The position numbers were made by a program, and so were the translations under genes. Below are positions 33,542 to 42,460 of a stretch of DNA of 64,000 nt, one piece after another. The notes under the pieces were generated by a model. The model saw nothing but the letters and a program-made list of their open reading frames with translations, had not been told where the DNA came from and ran no database searches. The stretch covers positions 59,762-123,761 of the forward strand of contig NZ_BEGX01000077.1 of NCBI RefSeq assembly GCF_002583555.1. Reading direction: 5' to 3'. How positions within the stretch are numbered: the first letter of the stretch is position 1; each line of letters starts with the position of its first letter. Origin of the DNA: Pseudonocardia sp. N23. Lineage in GTDB: Bacteria; Actinomycetota; Actinomycetes; Mycobacteriales; Pseudonocardiaceae.

Positions 33542-34165
33542 TCAGGCTGTGACCTGGGGCAGGTGCCAGCCGAACGCGACGCTGACCAGCCGCAGGGTCA
33601 GGCAGGCGACCGCACCGGCGGCCATGGCGGCGGCGCGCGGCAGCCCGACGCGGCGGCCCAGCACGACCACGACGGCGCCCAGACCCGCGGCGACGGCGTA
33701 GATGTCGGTGCGCAGCACGGCGGGGACCTCGCGCAGCAGCAGGTCGCGCATGACGCCGCCGCCGACACCGGTGATCGTCCCCAGCAGGATCGCGAGGATC
33801 GGGTTGACCTTGAAGTCGAGTGCCTTGGTGGCCCCGACGACGCAGAACAGGCCGAGCCCGGCAGCGTCGAGGGTGACCAGGACCGGCGCCGGGATGGCCC
33901 GCACCCCCGAGTAGAGGACGACGACCACCAGCCAGCCGAGCCCGATCGCCGCCGGGTAGGCGACGGACCGCAGCGCCGCGGGCGGGACGTCGCCCAGCAG
34001 CAGGTCACGGACGATGCCGCCGCCGACGGCGGTCGTGGAGGACACGACGAGGACGCCGAACAGGTCGAGCCCGGCGGCGGCGCCGAGCGCGCCGCCCTCG
34101 ACGGCGAACAGGAGGGTTGCGGCGAGATCGGCCACGGTCAGCACGCGGACCGGCTGGAGACGCAC
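33542..34165 (-). CDS. TRIC (UPF0126) trimeric cation channel family protein
   Basis: 207 residues with seven hydrophobic segments. Each repeat half carries the family's glycine-rich motif: 'AVGGGIVRDLLLGDVPPAALR' and 'GVGGGVMRDLLLREVPAVLR'. These are the KEV-like/GGG-xxRD hallmarks of bacterial TRIC cation channels of the inner membrane. I prefer GTG at 34165 because the frame upstream to 34279 is not hydrophobic and overlaps the promoter region of nadE. It is divergent from nadE. Confidence 0.88.
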   Translation of the reverse strand: MRLQPVRVLTVADLAATLLFAVEGGALGAAAGLDLFGVLVVSSTTAVGGGIVRDLLLGDVPPAALRSVAYPAAIGLGWLVVVVLYSGVRAIPAPVLVTLDAAGLGLFCVVGATKALDFKVNPILAILLGTITGVGGGVMRDLLLREVPAVLRTDIYAVAAGLGAVVVVLGRRVGLPRAAAMAAGAVACLTLRLVSVAFGWHLPQVTA

Positions 34166-34290
34166 GCCACACCCTAGAACGCCCGTGCGGCAGGGTGATC
34201 GTCGCAGGGTTGCGACGGCTGGGGCAGACTTCATCCCACCGCGCCCGGCCCGGGCCGCGGCCGTCGCGAGGAAGGGCACCGCAGCCGGCC

Positions 34291-36333
<2,043 letters not shown>

Positions 36334-36353
36334 CCGGCCCCGCACACACAGCA

Positions 36354-36392
36354 GCGCCGCCGGACGGGACCTGGAGGTCCGCCCGGCGGCGC
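36354..36392. terminator. Bidirectional hairpin between nadE and the His-rich gene
   Basis: GCGCCGCCGG (36354-36363) pairs with CCGGCGGCGC (36383-36392), with further pairing near the loop CCTGGAGG. It sits between two convergent genes. Confidence 0.7.
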
Positions 36393-36408
36393 CGTGGTGA
36401 TCAGTGCG

Positions 36409-36669
36409 TCAGTGGTGCCCGCCGCCGTAGCCGCCGGAGTGGTCCCAGCTCTCGTCGCGGTGCGGCTGGCAGTGCTCCTCGTGCTGGTAGGACTTGTCCT
36501 CCCAGTGGTGCTGCGAGGACTTGTCGTCCCAGCTGTCGTTGCAGCTGGTGTCCTTCCAGTCGTGGGAACCCTTGTGGTGCTCGCCGTACTGCTCCTCGTA
36601 CTTCCGGCTGTCGTGGTCCTTGTAACCGGAGTCGTGGTGTTCCTTGTTGTTGTGCGAGCTCTTGAACAT
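36409..36669 (-). CDS. His/Asp/Lys/Ser-rich small protein lacking aliphatic residues
   Basis: 86 residues with about 15 His, many Asp, Glu, Lys, Ser and Trp/Tyr, two Cys, and no Ala, Val, Leu or Ile at all; the tail is 'SGGYGGGHH'. Short charged words recur (DHSRK-, WKD-, WDDKS-, WEDKS-like), suggesting tandem duplication of a short unit. It must be intrinsically disordered and very hydrophilic; metal binding or desiccation protection is a guess. ATG 36669 has a GAGG site, and nearly every codon ends in G or C, supporting this strand. I do not recognise the family. Confidence 0.65.
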   Translation of the reverse strand: MFKSSHNNKEHHDSGYKDHDSRKYEEQYGEHHKGSHDWKDTSCNDSWDDKSSQHHWEDKSYQHEEHCQPHRDESWDHSGGYGGGHH

Positions 36670-36759
36670 GCCGACCTCGTCTCGTGACGGTGCTGGGGCT
36701 GCCGTGCGCGGGTCGTGCTGGTCCCGTACCCGGGAGAGTCGCGAACCGGGACGGTGGCG

Positions 36760-37338
36760 TTACGCCTGGTCGGCGGACCCGGCGGTGCGGCGGCGGCGTA
36801 GTCCGGCCAGGTCGCCCGCCGCGAGCGCGCGCCAGAAGCGCAACGTCGCGTACTCGACCTCGATCCCCAGCTCCAGGGTGATCAACCGCGGGTTGTCGGC
36901 GGGTTCCGGCCCGAACCGCTCGACCATGCCCTCGTAGAGCGCGATCCGCTCCTCGTGGCGGGCGATCTGGCCCTTCGCGAGCCGGGCGACGTCGTCGGGG
37001 GTGCCGACCTCGTTGAAGAACAGCTTCAGCTCGGCGGGGTCGCGCATCTGGAAGTGGCTGTCGCTCGGCGAGGCGATCCAGGTCTCCAGCGCCTCGGTGC
37101 CGGCGGAGGTGATCGAGTACGTCTTGCGACGGCGGCCCGCCGCCTCCGTCTCGCAGGTCAGCAGCCCGGCCTCGGTGAGCCGCTCCGGCTCGGAGTAGAG
37201 CTGGGCGTGCGGGAAGTGCCAGAAGTAGCCGACGGAGTGCCCGACCGCGCGCTTGAGGTCGTACGGGGTCGACGGCCCGCGCAACGAGATCATGCCCAGG
37301 ACGACGTAGGAGGTGGGCGACAGGCGTACGGCGGACAC
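36760..37338 (-). CDS. PadR-family transcriptional regulator
   Basis: 192 residues. The winged helix spans about 10-85 ('LSPTSYVVLGMISLRGPSTPYDLKRAV', 'PHAQLYSEPERLTEAGLL', 'RRRKTYSITSAGTEAL'), followed by a helical Vir-type dimerisation domain ('ARHEERIALYEGMVERFG'). PadR proteins repress genes for stress or efflux in response to small aromatics or drugs. The target is unclear, as its neighbours are not obviously related. A 12-bp palindrome lies just upstream of the start. Confidence 0.85.
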   Translation of the reverse strand: MSAVRLSPTSYVVLGMISLRGPSTPYDLKRAVGHSVGYFWHFPHAQLYSEPERLTEAGLLTCETEAAGRRRKTYSITSAGTEALETWIASPSDSHFQMRDPAELKLFFNEVGTPDDVARLAKGQIARHEERIALYEGMVERFGPEPADNPRLITLELGIEVEYATLRFWRALAAGDLAGLRRRRTAGSADQA

Positions 37339-37352
37339 GATTGTAGGGTATC

Positions 37353-37364
37353 CGGTCCGGACCG
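37353..37364. promoter_or_regulatory. Short palindrome upstream of padR
   Basis: CGGTCCGGACCG, a perfect 12-bp palindrome 15 bases before the padR start (minus strand). It may be an autoregulatory site, but GC palindromes this short also arise by chance here. Confidence 0.3.
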
Positions 37365-37419
37365 TCCGACGAGGACGATTGCGGTGCGTCGCACATCTGT
37401 GCCTCCCTCACAGCGCGCG

Positions 37420-38619
37420 TCACGGGTCCGGCAGCGTCGGCATCTGGACGCCGGGCGAGTGGCCGAGCCGCGCCGCGCGGGTGACCGCCTCCCCGCCGAA
37501 CCGCTCGCGGAGCGCGTCGAGCGTCGCGTCGAGCTCCGGGCCGGAGTCGCGCGCGAACGGCAGCGTGAGCTGGACCGCGCCGTCCCGGTCGAGATTGGTC
37601 AGCGACAGTCCCACGAGGGTGATGCCGCGTTCCCGGACCAGCGGCATCGCGTCGACCAGCAACCGGCGCGCGGCCGCCAGGATCGTCGGGGTGTGCGCCG
37701 TCGCGTCGGCCACCGTGTGCGAGCGGGTGGCGCGGGTGAAGTCACCGAAGCGCAGCCGCAGCACCACCGTCCGGCACACCCGGTCGGCCCCGCGCAGCCG
37801 CTTGCCCAACCTGTCGACGATCCCGGCGACGATCGCGTCGAGCTCCTCGGCCGACCGCTCGCGGCGGCCCAGCGCCCGCTGCGACCCGATCGAACGCCGC
37901 CGCCGACCCGTCTCCACCCGGCGCGGGTCGAGGCCGTGCGCCAGCGCGTGCAGGTGCTGCCCCGGCGCGCGCCCCAGCAGCGACACGAGCGCCGGCTCGC
38001 CCAGGCCCGCCACGTCGGCGACGGTGCGCAGGCCCATCGCGTGCAGCTTCGCCGACGTCACCTTCCCGACGCCCCACAGCCGCTCCACCGGCAACGGGTG
38101 CAGGAACGCGAGCTCCGCCTCGGGCGGCACCCGCAGCAACCCGTCCGGCTTGGCGACGCCGCTGGCCACCTTGGCCAGGAACTTCGTGCGCGCCACCCCG
38201 ACCGTGATGGGCAGCCCGACCTGCTCGGCGACCTGCCTGCGCAGCCCCTCGGCGATGCGGACCGGGGTGCCCGCGATCCGCCACAGGCCGCCCACCTCGA
38301 GGAACGCCTCGTCGATCGAGATCCCCTCGACCAGCGGCGTGGTGTCGCGGAAGACCTCGAACACCGCCTTCGACGCCGCCGAGTACGCGTGCATCCGCGG
38401 CGGCACCACGGTCGCGCCCGGGCACAGCGCGAGCGCCTGGCGCCCGCCCATCGCCGTGCGCACCCCGGCGGCCTTCGCCTCGTAGCTGCACGCCAGCACC
38501 ACCCCGCCGCCGACGATCACCGGCCGGCCCCGCAACGACGGGTCGTCGCGCTGCTCGACCGAGGCGAAGAACGCGTCGAGGTCGGCGTGCAGGATGGTGG
38601 CGTCTCCGGACACGAACAT
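37420..38619 (-). CDS. dinB: DNA polymerase IV (Y family)
   Basis: 399 residues. 'ILHADLDAFFASVEQRDDPSL' holds the first catalytic Asp residues and 'SIDEAFLEVGG' the second acidic pair. 'CSYEAKAAGVRTAMGGRQA', 'GVARTKFLAKVASGVAKPDGL', 'LWGVGKVTSAKLHAMGLRTV' and the little-finger domain follow in order. It performs translesion synthesis in the cytoplasm. No C-terminal clamp motif is obvious after 'VQLTLPF'. Start is ATG 38619 or GTG 38613; a LexA box covers both, indicating damage induction. Confidence 0.92.
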   Translation of the reverse strand: MFVSGDATILHADLDAFFASVEQRDDPSLRGRPVIVGGGVVLACSYEAKAAGVRTAMGGRQALALCPGATVVPPRMHAYSAASKAVFEVFRDTTPLVEGISIDEAFLEVGGLWRIAGTPVRIAEGLRRQVAEQVGLPITVGVARTKFLAKVASGVAKPDGLLRVPPEAELAFLHPLPVERLWGVGKVTSAKLHAMGLRTVADVAGLGEPALVSLLGRAPGQHLHALAHGLDPRRVETGRRRRSIGSQRALGRRERSAEELDAIVAGIVDRLGKRLRGADRVCRTVVLRLRFGDFTRATRSHTVADATAHTPTILAAARRLLVDAMPLVRERGITLVGLSLTNLDRDGAVQLTLPFARDSGPELDATLDALRERFGGEAVTRAARLGHSPGVQMPTLPDP

Positions 38620-38626
38620 ATGTTCG
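38613..38626. promoter_or_regulatory. LexA (SOS) box at the dinB start
   Basis: CGAACATATGTTCG matches the actinobacterial/Gram-positive SOS consensus CGAAC-N4-GTTCG exactly. It overlaps the ATG at 38619 and ends against the GTG at 38613, so repression would block initiation directly, and transcription may be leaderless. Confidence 0.8.
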
Positions 38627-38665
38627 CATCGGGCACCGACGGTTCGCGCCGTCCGAGCGGGTGCT

Positions 38666-39040
38666 CTACTCCTGGATCACGGAGAGCACGTTGCCGGCGG
38701 GGTCGGTGAACCACGCGATCGGCGGACCGTACCTCCGCTGCACACCCCGCTCGTCGGTCCAGTCGCTGACCTGGAACGTCACGCCCTTGTCGACGAGTGC
38801 GTCCACCGCGGCGTCGACGTCGCCGACCCGGAAGTTCAGGATCGTGAACGCCGCCGGGACGTGGTCGGGCTTGGGGTAGACCAGCGTGTCGCGGGTCGTG
38901 CCGGCGTCGCCCGCGAGGTGCAGCAGGAGCATGCCGTTGCGCTCCGTGAGCCGGACGCCGAGCACGTCGCCGTAGAAGGCCCGGGCGGCGGGGATGTCGT
39001 CGACGGAGAACCCGCTGAAGGCGGGGGTCTTCTCGAACAT
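38666..39040 (-). CDS. VOC (glyoxalase-like) family protein
   Basis: 124 residues of the vicinal-oxygen-chelate fold: 'FSVDDIPAARAFYGDVLGVRL' and 'GPPIAWFTDPAGNVLSVIQE' are the typical N- and C-terminal motifs. ATG 39040 with GAAGGGA upstream is preferred over the longer frame. These small proteins are dioxygenases, isomerases or antibiotic-binding proteins; the activity cannot be assigned. It probably forms an operon with the adjacent SnoaL-like gene. Confidence 0.85.
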   Translation of the reverse strand: MFEKTPAFSGFSVDDIPAARAFYGDVLGVRLTERNGMLLLHLAGDAGTTRDTLVYPKPDHVPAAFTILNFRVGDVDAAVDALVDKGVTFQVSDWTDERGVQRRYGPPIAWFTDPAGNVLSVIQE

Positions 39041-39082
39041 GTCGGTCCCTTCCTCGATGTGTCGATCGTGCCGTGTCACGGG

Positions 39083-39532
39083 TCAGGGCCGCAGATCGGT
39101 CGCTGCGCGGAACGAGCCGTCCATGTGGAACGGCGTGGAGGTGTGCTCGTGGACGACGAGCCAGTTCCCGTCCACCCGGCGCAGGCACGTCGTCGCGCGG
39201 TACCAGAAGGAGAAGCCCTCCGGCGCCCCGGCAGGGACGGCCGTCAGGCGGCGGAGGCACTGCGCGAAGGCGAGGTCGCCGTCGACGGACACCTCCAGGT
39301 CGGCGATCTCGATGCCGACGGGCCCGTCGAAACCGGTGAGCCAGGCCGCGACGCCCTCGGCGGTGCGGCCGCGGCGGCCCAGCGGCGGGGCGAGGTCGAA
39401 GATCACGGCGTCGGGGGCGTAGCGCGCCACCGCGCGCTCGGCATCGCGGGTGCGCATCGCCTCGGTCTCCTCGGCGAGCAGGGCGGCCACGGCGGCGGTG
39501 TCGTCGGTGTGGGTGGGGGCGGTGGCGTTCAT
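39083..39532 (-). CDS. SnoaL/DUF4440-like (NTF2 fold) protein
   Basis: 149 residues. 'VAALLAEETEAMRTRDAERAVARYAPDAVIFDLAPPL' and 'VVHEHTSTPFHMDG' are characteristic of YybH/SnoaL-like ketosteroid-isomerase-fold proteins. ATG 39532 has GGAG upstream. It is divergent from the ECF sigma factor unit; such NTF2-fold proteins often accompany these sigma factors. Confidence 0.8.
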   Translation of the reverse strand: MNATAPTHTDDTAAVAALLAEETEAMRTRDAERAVARYAPDAVIFDLAPPLGRRGRTAEGVAAWLTGFDGPVGIEIADLEVSVDGDLAFAQCLRRLTAVPAGAPEGFSFWYRATTCLRRVDGNWLVVHEHTSTPFHMDGSFRAATDLRP

Positions 39533-39534
39533 CG

Positions 39535-39714
39535 GTGTCTCCTCGGTTCGCGGAGGTCGAGGAACATGTCGCGGGCTACTACCTCGTCGACTGCGACAGC
39601 CCGGAGAAGGCGATCGCGTGGGCGGCCGCGATGCCGGAGGCGCAGTACGTCGACATCGAGGTGCGCCCGGTGCTCGACCTGCACGCCGTCGTCGCGGCGG
39701 GGCCTGATACGTGA
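39535..39714 (+). pseudogene. YCII/DGPF-family protein, N-terminal half missing
   Basis: From GTG 39535 the frame reads 'EEHVAGYYLVDCDSPEKAIAWAAAMPEAQY' and '...VEVRPVLDL', the C-terminal half of the YCII family (normally about 115-120 residues). The first half with the DGPF strand is absent, replaced by the start of the divergent SnoaL gene. The stop overlaps the sigma factor GTG by four bases, the usual arrangement for intact pairs. Confidence 0.65.
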
Positions 39715-40931
39715 CGGCACCGCACGGGGCGGCACAGCTCGGTGACCTCCTGCGCAGCCTGACCCCACAGGTCGTCACGGCGCTCGCGAGGCGCTACGGC
39801 GACTTCGAGACCTGCGAGGACGCGGTGCAGGAGGCGCTGGTGGTGGCGGCGACGCGTTGGCCGGCCGACGGGGTGCCCGACAACCCCAAGGCCTGGCTGA
39901 TCAGGGTGGCGGCGCGTCGTCGGATCGAGCTCTGGCGCTCCGACGACGCCCGCCGGCGCCGGGAGGAGGCCGTCGCCACGCTGGAGCCGCCCGACCCCGG
40001 CCCGGCCCCGCAGGCCGACGACACCCGGACACTGATGCTGCTGTGCTGCCATCCGACGCTGACCCCGGCGTCGCAGGTCGCGCTGACGCTGCGCGCGGTC
40101 GGCGGGCTCACGACGGCGGAGATCGCCCGGGGGTTCCTGGTGCCCGAACCGACCGTCGGGCAACGGATCAGCCGCGCGAAGCAGCGCATCGTCGCCGGTG
40201 GACGGTTCCGGCTACCGCCGCCCGTCGAGCTCGACGAGCGCGTCGCGGCCGTCCTCGCGGTGCTCCACCTCGTGTTCAACGAGGGGTACACCGCGAGCGA
40301 GGGCCCTGACCTGCGCCGCGTCGAGCTGTCGGCGGAGGCGGTGCGGCTGACCAGGTTGCTGCGTTCCCTGCGTCCGGGCGACGACGAGGTGGCCGGGCTG
40401 CTGGCCCTCATGCTGCTGACCGACGCCCGCCGCGACGCCCGGACCGGAGCGGACGACGGGATCGTGCCGCTGGAGGAGCAGGACCGGTCGCGGTGGGACA
40501 CCGTGATGATCGCGGAGGGGCTCGCCCTGGTGGCGGAGGTACTGCCCCGGGGCGCCGTCGGCCCCTACCAGGTGCAGGGGGCGATCGCGGCCGTGCACGC
40601 GGAGGCCGCGACCGCCGCCGACACCGACTGGCCGCAGATCCTGGGCCTGTACCGCCTCCTGGAACGGGTCGCGCCGGGACCGATGGTCGCGCTGAACAGG
40701 GTCGTAGCCTCGGCGATGGTCGACGGGCCGGTCGCCGGCCTCGCGGGGCTCGACGAGATCGCCGCCGACCCGGCGCTGGCAGGTCACCACCGGCTGCGCG
40801 CCGTCCGCGCCCATCTGCTGGAGCGGGCGGGCGACGCGACCGCCGCGCGCCGGGAGTACGCCGCCGCGGCGGAGCTGACCCGCAGCGAGCCGGAGCGTCG
40901 CTATCTGGAGGGCCGCGCGGCGGCGCTCTGA
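39711..40931 (+). CDS. ECF42-type RNA polymerase sigma factor
   Basis: 406 residues. Regions 2 and 4 lie in the first 190 ('QVVTALARRYGDFETCEDAVQEALVVAATRWP', 'LTLRAVGGLTTAEIARGFLVPEPTVGQRISRAKQRI'). A long helical, TPR-like C-terminal domain follows ('LHLVFNEGYTASEG', 'LLALMLLTDARRDAR'), as in the ECF42 group. ECF42 factors lack an anti-sigma factor and are linked to DGPF/YCII proteins; the truncated partner precedes it here. Target genes are probably local. Confidence 0.88.
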   Translation: MTAPHGAAQLGDLLRSLTPQVVTALARRYGDFETCEDAVQEALVVAATRWPADGVPDNPKAWLIRVAARRRIELWRSDDARRRREEAVATLEPPDPGPAPQADDTRTLMLLCCHPTLTPASQVALTLRAVGGLTTAEIARGFLVPEPTVGQRISRAKQRIVAGGRFRLPPPVELDERVAAVLAVLHLVFNEGYTASEGPDLRRVELSAEAVRLTRLLRSLRPGDDEVAGLLALMLLTDARRDARTGADDGIVPLEEQDRSRWDTVMIAEGLALVAEVLPRGAVGPYQVQGAIAAVHAEAATAADTDWPQILGLYRLLERVAPGPMVALNRVVASAMVDGPVAGLAGLDEIAADPALAGHHRLRAVRAHLLERAGDATAARREYAAAAELTRSEPERRYLEGRAAAL

Positions 40932-41041
40932 TCCGGGGGTCCGCCCCCGTCCTCCGGGTGCCGCCCCCCTCGTCGGAGGCGGCCGCGCCCGCGACCCTGG
41001 CGGCCGGTCCGGAACATCCGGGCGGGGTGGGGGAGCGCGGG

Positions 41042-41416
41042 ATGGACACGGTGACGACCCTCGGGGCCGGGATGATCATGGGGATCGGGGCGGTGCTCGT
41101 CGTGGTGCTGCTGCCGGTCGCGCGCGGAGGTGGACCGGTCGTGGGTGACGGGCTGCTGGGGCAGGTCCCTGCGGTGTCGACGCGCTGGGTCGCGGTGGTC
41201 GCCGGGGCGGCGTCGACCGCCACCGCCGCGGCGGCGCTGGCCGTGGGCGAACCGGTTGCCGGGCTGGCCGCGGCGGCGTTCGGCGGGCTCGCGGTGTTCC
41301 TCGTCGATGCGCAGCGCCGCGACCCGGCCCGCCGTCCGGTCCGCCGCTCCGACGGGCGGATCCCCCACGACGGAGGCGGGGCGTGGCTGCTCCTGCTCTT
41401 GTCGGGCGACTCGTAG
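41042..41416 (+). CDS. Small membrane protein
   Basis: 124 residues, three hydrophobic segments (about 7-27, 48-68, 72-88), then a basic Arg-rich stretch and a short hydrophobic end 'AWLLLLLSGDS'. ATG 41042 has GGGGAG upstream. It resembles small actinobacterial integral membrane proteins without known role. Codon bias supports it. Confidence 0.55.
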   Translation: MDTVTTLGAGMIMGIGAVLVVVLLPVARGGGPVVGDGLLGQVPAVSTRWVAVVAGAASTATAAAALAVGEPVAGLAAAAFGGLAVFLVDAQRRDPARRPVRRSDGRIPHDGGGAWLLLLLSGDS

Positions 41417-41465
41417 GACCGGGAGAATCGGGCCCGTCCCGCGCCCCCGTTCGAGAGGACCCCCG

Positions 41466-41558
41466 ATGCGCACGCCGCCGTTGTCGGTGCTTGTCGACGC
41501 GCGTTCGCAAGGTCCGCCCCGGCGCGGCGGGGAGCTGTCCGCCGGGCCCCGGGAATGA
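41466..41558 (+). CDS. Possible 30-residue leader peptide before the CDF transporter
   Basis: ATG 41466 with GAGAGG seven bases upstream opens a 30-codon frame whose stop overlaps the transporter ATG (ATGA). Such overlap suggests translational coupling. The peptide is Arg/Gly/Pro-rich with no Cys or His, so a metal-sensing role has no direct support. Confidence 0.3.
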   Translation: MRTPPLSVLVDARSQGPPRRGGELSAGPRE

Positions 41559-42460
41559 CCGACCCGCGGACCGACGCCCGCACCCTGCTCGTCTCGGTGT
41601 GGGTGTCTGCCGCGTTCGCGGTGGTCTCGCTGGTGTGGGGGCTGGTCGTCGACTCGCGGCTGATCCTGTTCGACGGGCTGTACTCGTTCGCGAGCGTCGG
41701 GTTGTCGCTGCTCGGGGTGTGGGCGCTGCGCGCGTCGCGGCGCGGCCCCGACGACCGCTTCCCCTGGGGCCGGGAGATCTACGAGCCGCTCGCCATCGTC
41801 GTGAAGGCGGGCGCGCTCGGCGGACTGTGCATCTACGCGCTCGCCGGGGCGGTCGGCGACCTGCTCGCCGGCGGCCGCGACGTCGACGCCGGATGGGCGC
41901 TGGTCTACGCCGTCGTCGCGACCGCGGGCGGGGTCGCCACGACGGTCTACGTGCGCCGCCGTGCCCGCACCGGGTCGGACCTGGTGCGCGCCGAGGCCGC
42001 CGAGTGGTGGGGCGACACACTGCTCAGCCTGGGCGTGCTGGCCGGGTTCGGCCTCGCGTGGGGGCTCACCCTCGGCGGTCGCGACGACATCGCCCGCTAC
42101 GTCGACCCCGCGATGGTCGCGCTGATCTCGGCGGCGTTCCTCGTCGTGCCGGCGCGGCTGCTGGCGACGGCGCTGCGGGAGGTCCTCACCATGTCGCCGC
42201 CCGCGCTGCGCGAGGAGCTGCTCGTGTGCGTGGAGGAGGTGCGCCGGGAGCGTGGACTCGCCGAGTCGTTCCTGCGGGTCTCGAAGGTCGGCAGCCGACT
42301 CGACGTGGAGGTCGACTTCGTCGTGACGCCGGAGTCGGCGGTGCAGACCGTCACCGACTTCGACGCGGTCCGCGCCGAACTGCGCGACCGGCTCCGCGCG
42401 CTCGGTCAGGACCCGTCGATCTCGGTCGGCTTCACGGCGGATCGCTCCTGGGTGCTCTGA
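41555..42460 (+). CDS. Cation diffusion facilitator (CDF) transporter
   Basis: 301 residues with six predicted membrane helices and a cytoplasmic C-terminal domain. 'DSRLILFDGLYSFASVGLSLLG' and 'EAAEWWGDTLLSLGVLAGF' carry the Asp pairs in helices 2 and 5, though the first lacks the second Asp (D-xxx-S), so metal selectivity may differ from Zn/Co members. The C-terminal part 'LRVSKVGSRLDVEVDFVV' is the ferredoxin-like domain. Proton-coupled efflux of divalent metal is likely. Its last 55 bases overlap the end of the convergent FUSC gene. Confidence 0.85.
   Translation: MTDPRTDARTLLVSVWVSAAFAVVSLVWGLVVDSRLILFDGLYSFASVGLSLLGVWALRASRRGPDDRFPWGREIYEPLAIVVKAGALGGLCIYALAGAVGDLLAGGRDVDAGWALVYAVVATAGGVATTVYVRRRARTGSDLVRAEAAEWWGDTLLSLGVLAGFGLAWGLTLGGRDDIARYVDPAMVALISAAFLVVPARLLATALREVLTMSPPALREELLVCVEEVRRERGLAESFLRVSKVGSRLDVEVDFVVTPESAVQTVTDFDAVRAELRDRLRALGQDPSISVGFTADRSWVL

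Noticed and set aside
36394..36687. Very hydrophobic 97-residue plus-strand frame opposite the His-rich gene
   Set aside because: It is the complement of His/Asp/Lys codons (GTG/GTC/CTT), has no ribosome-binding site, and third-position bias supports the minus-strand gene.
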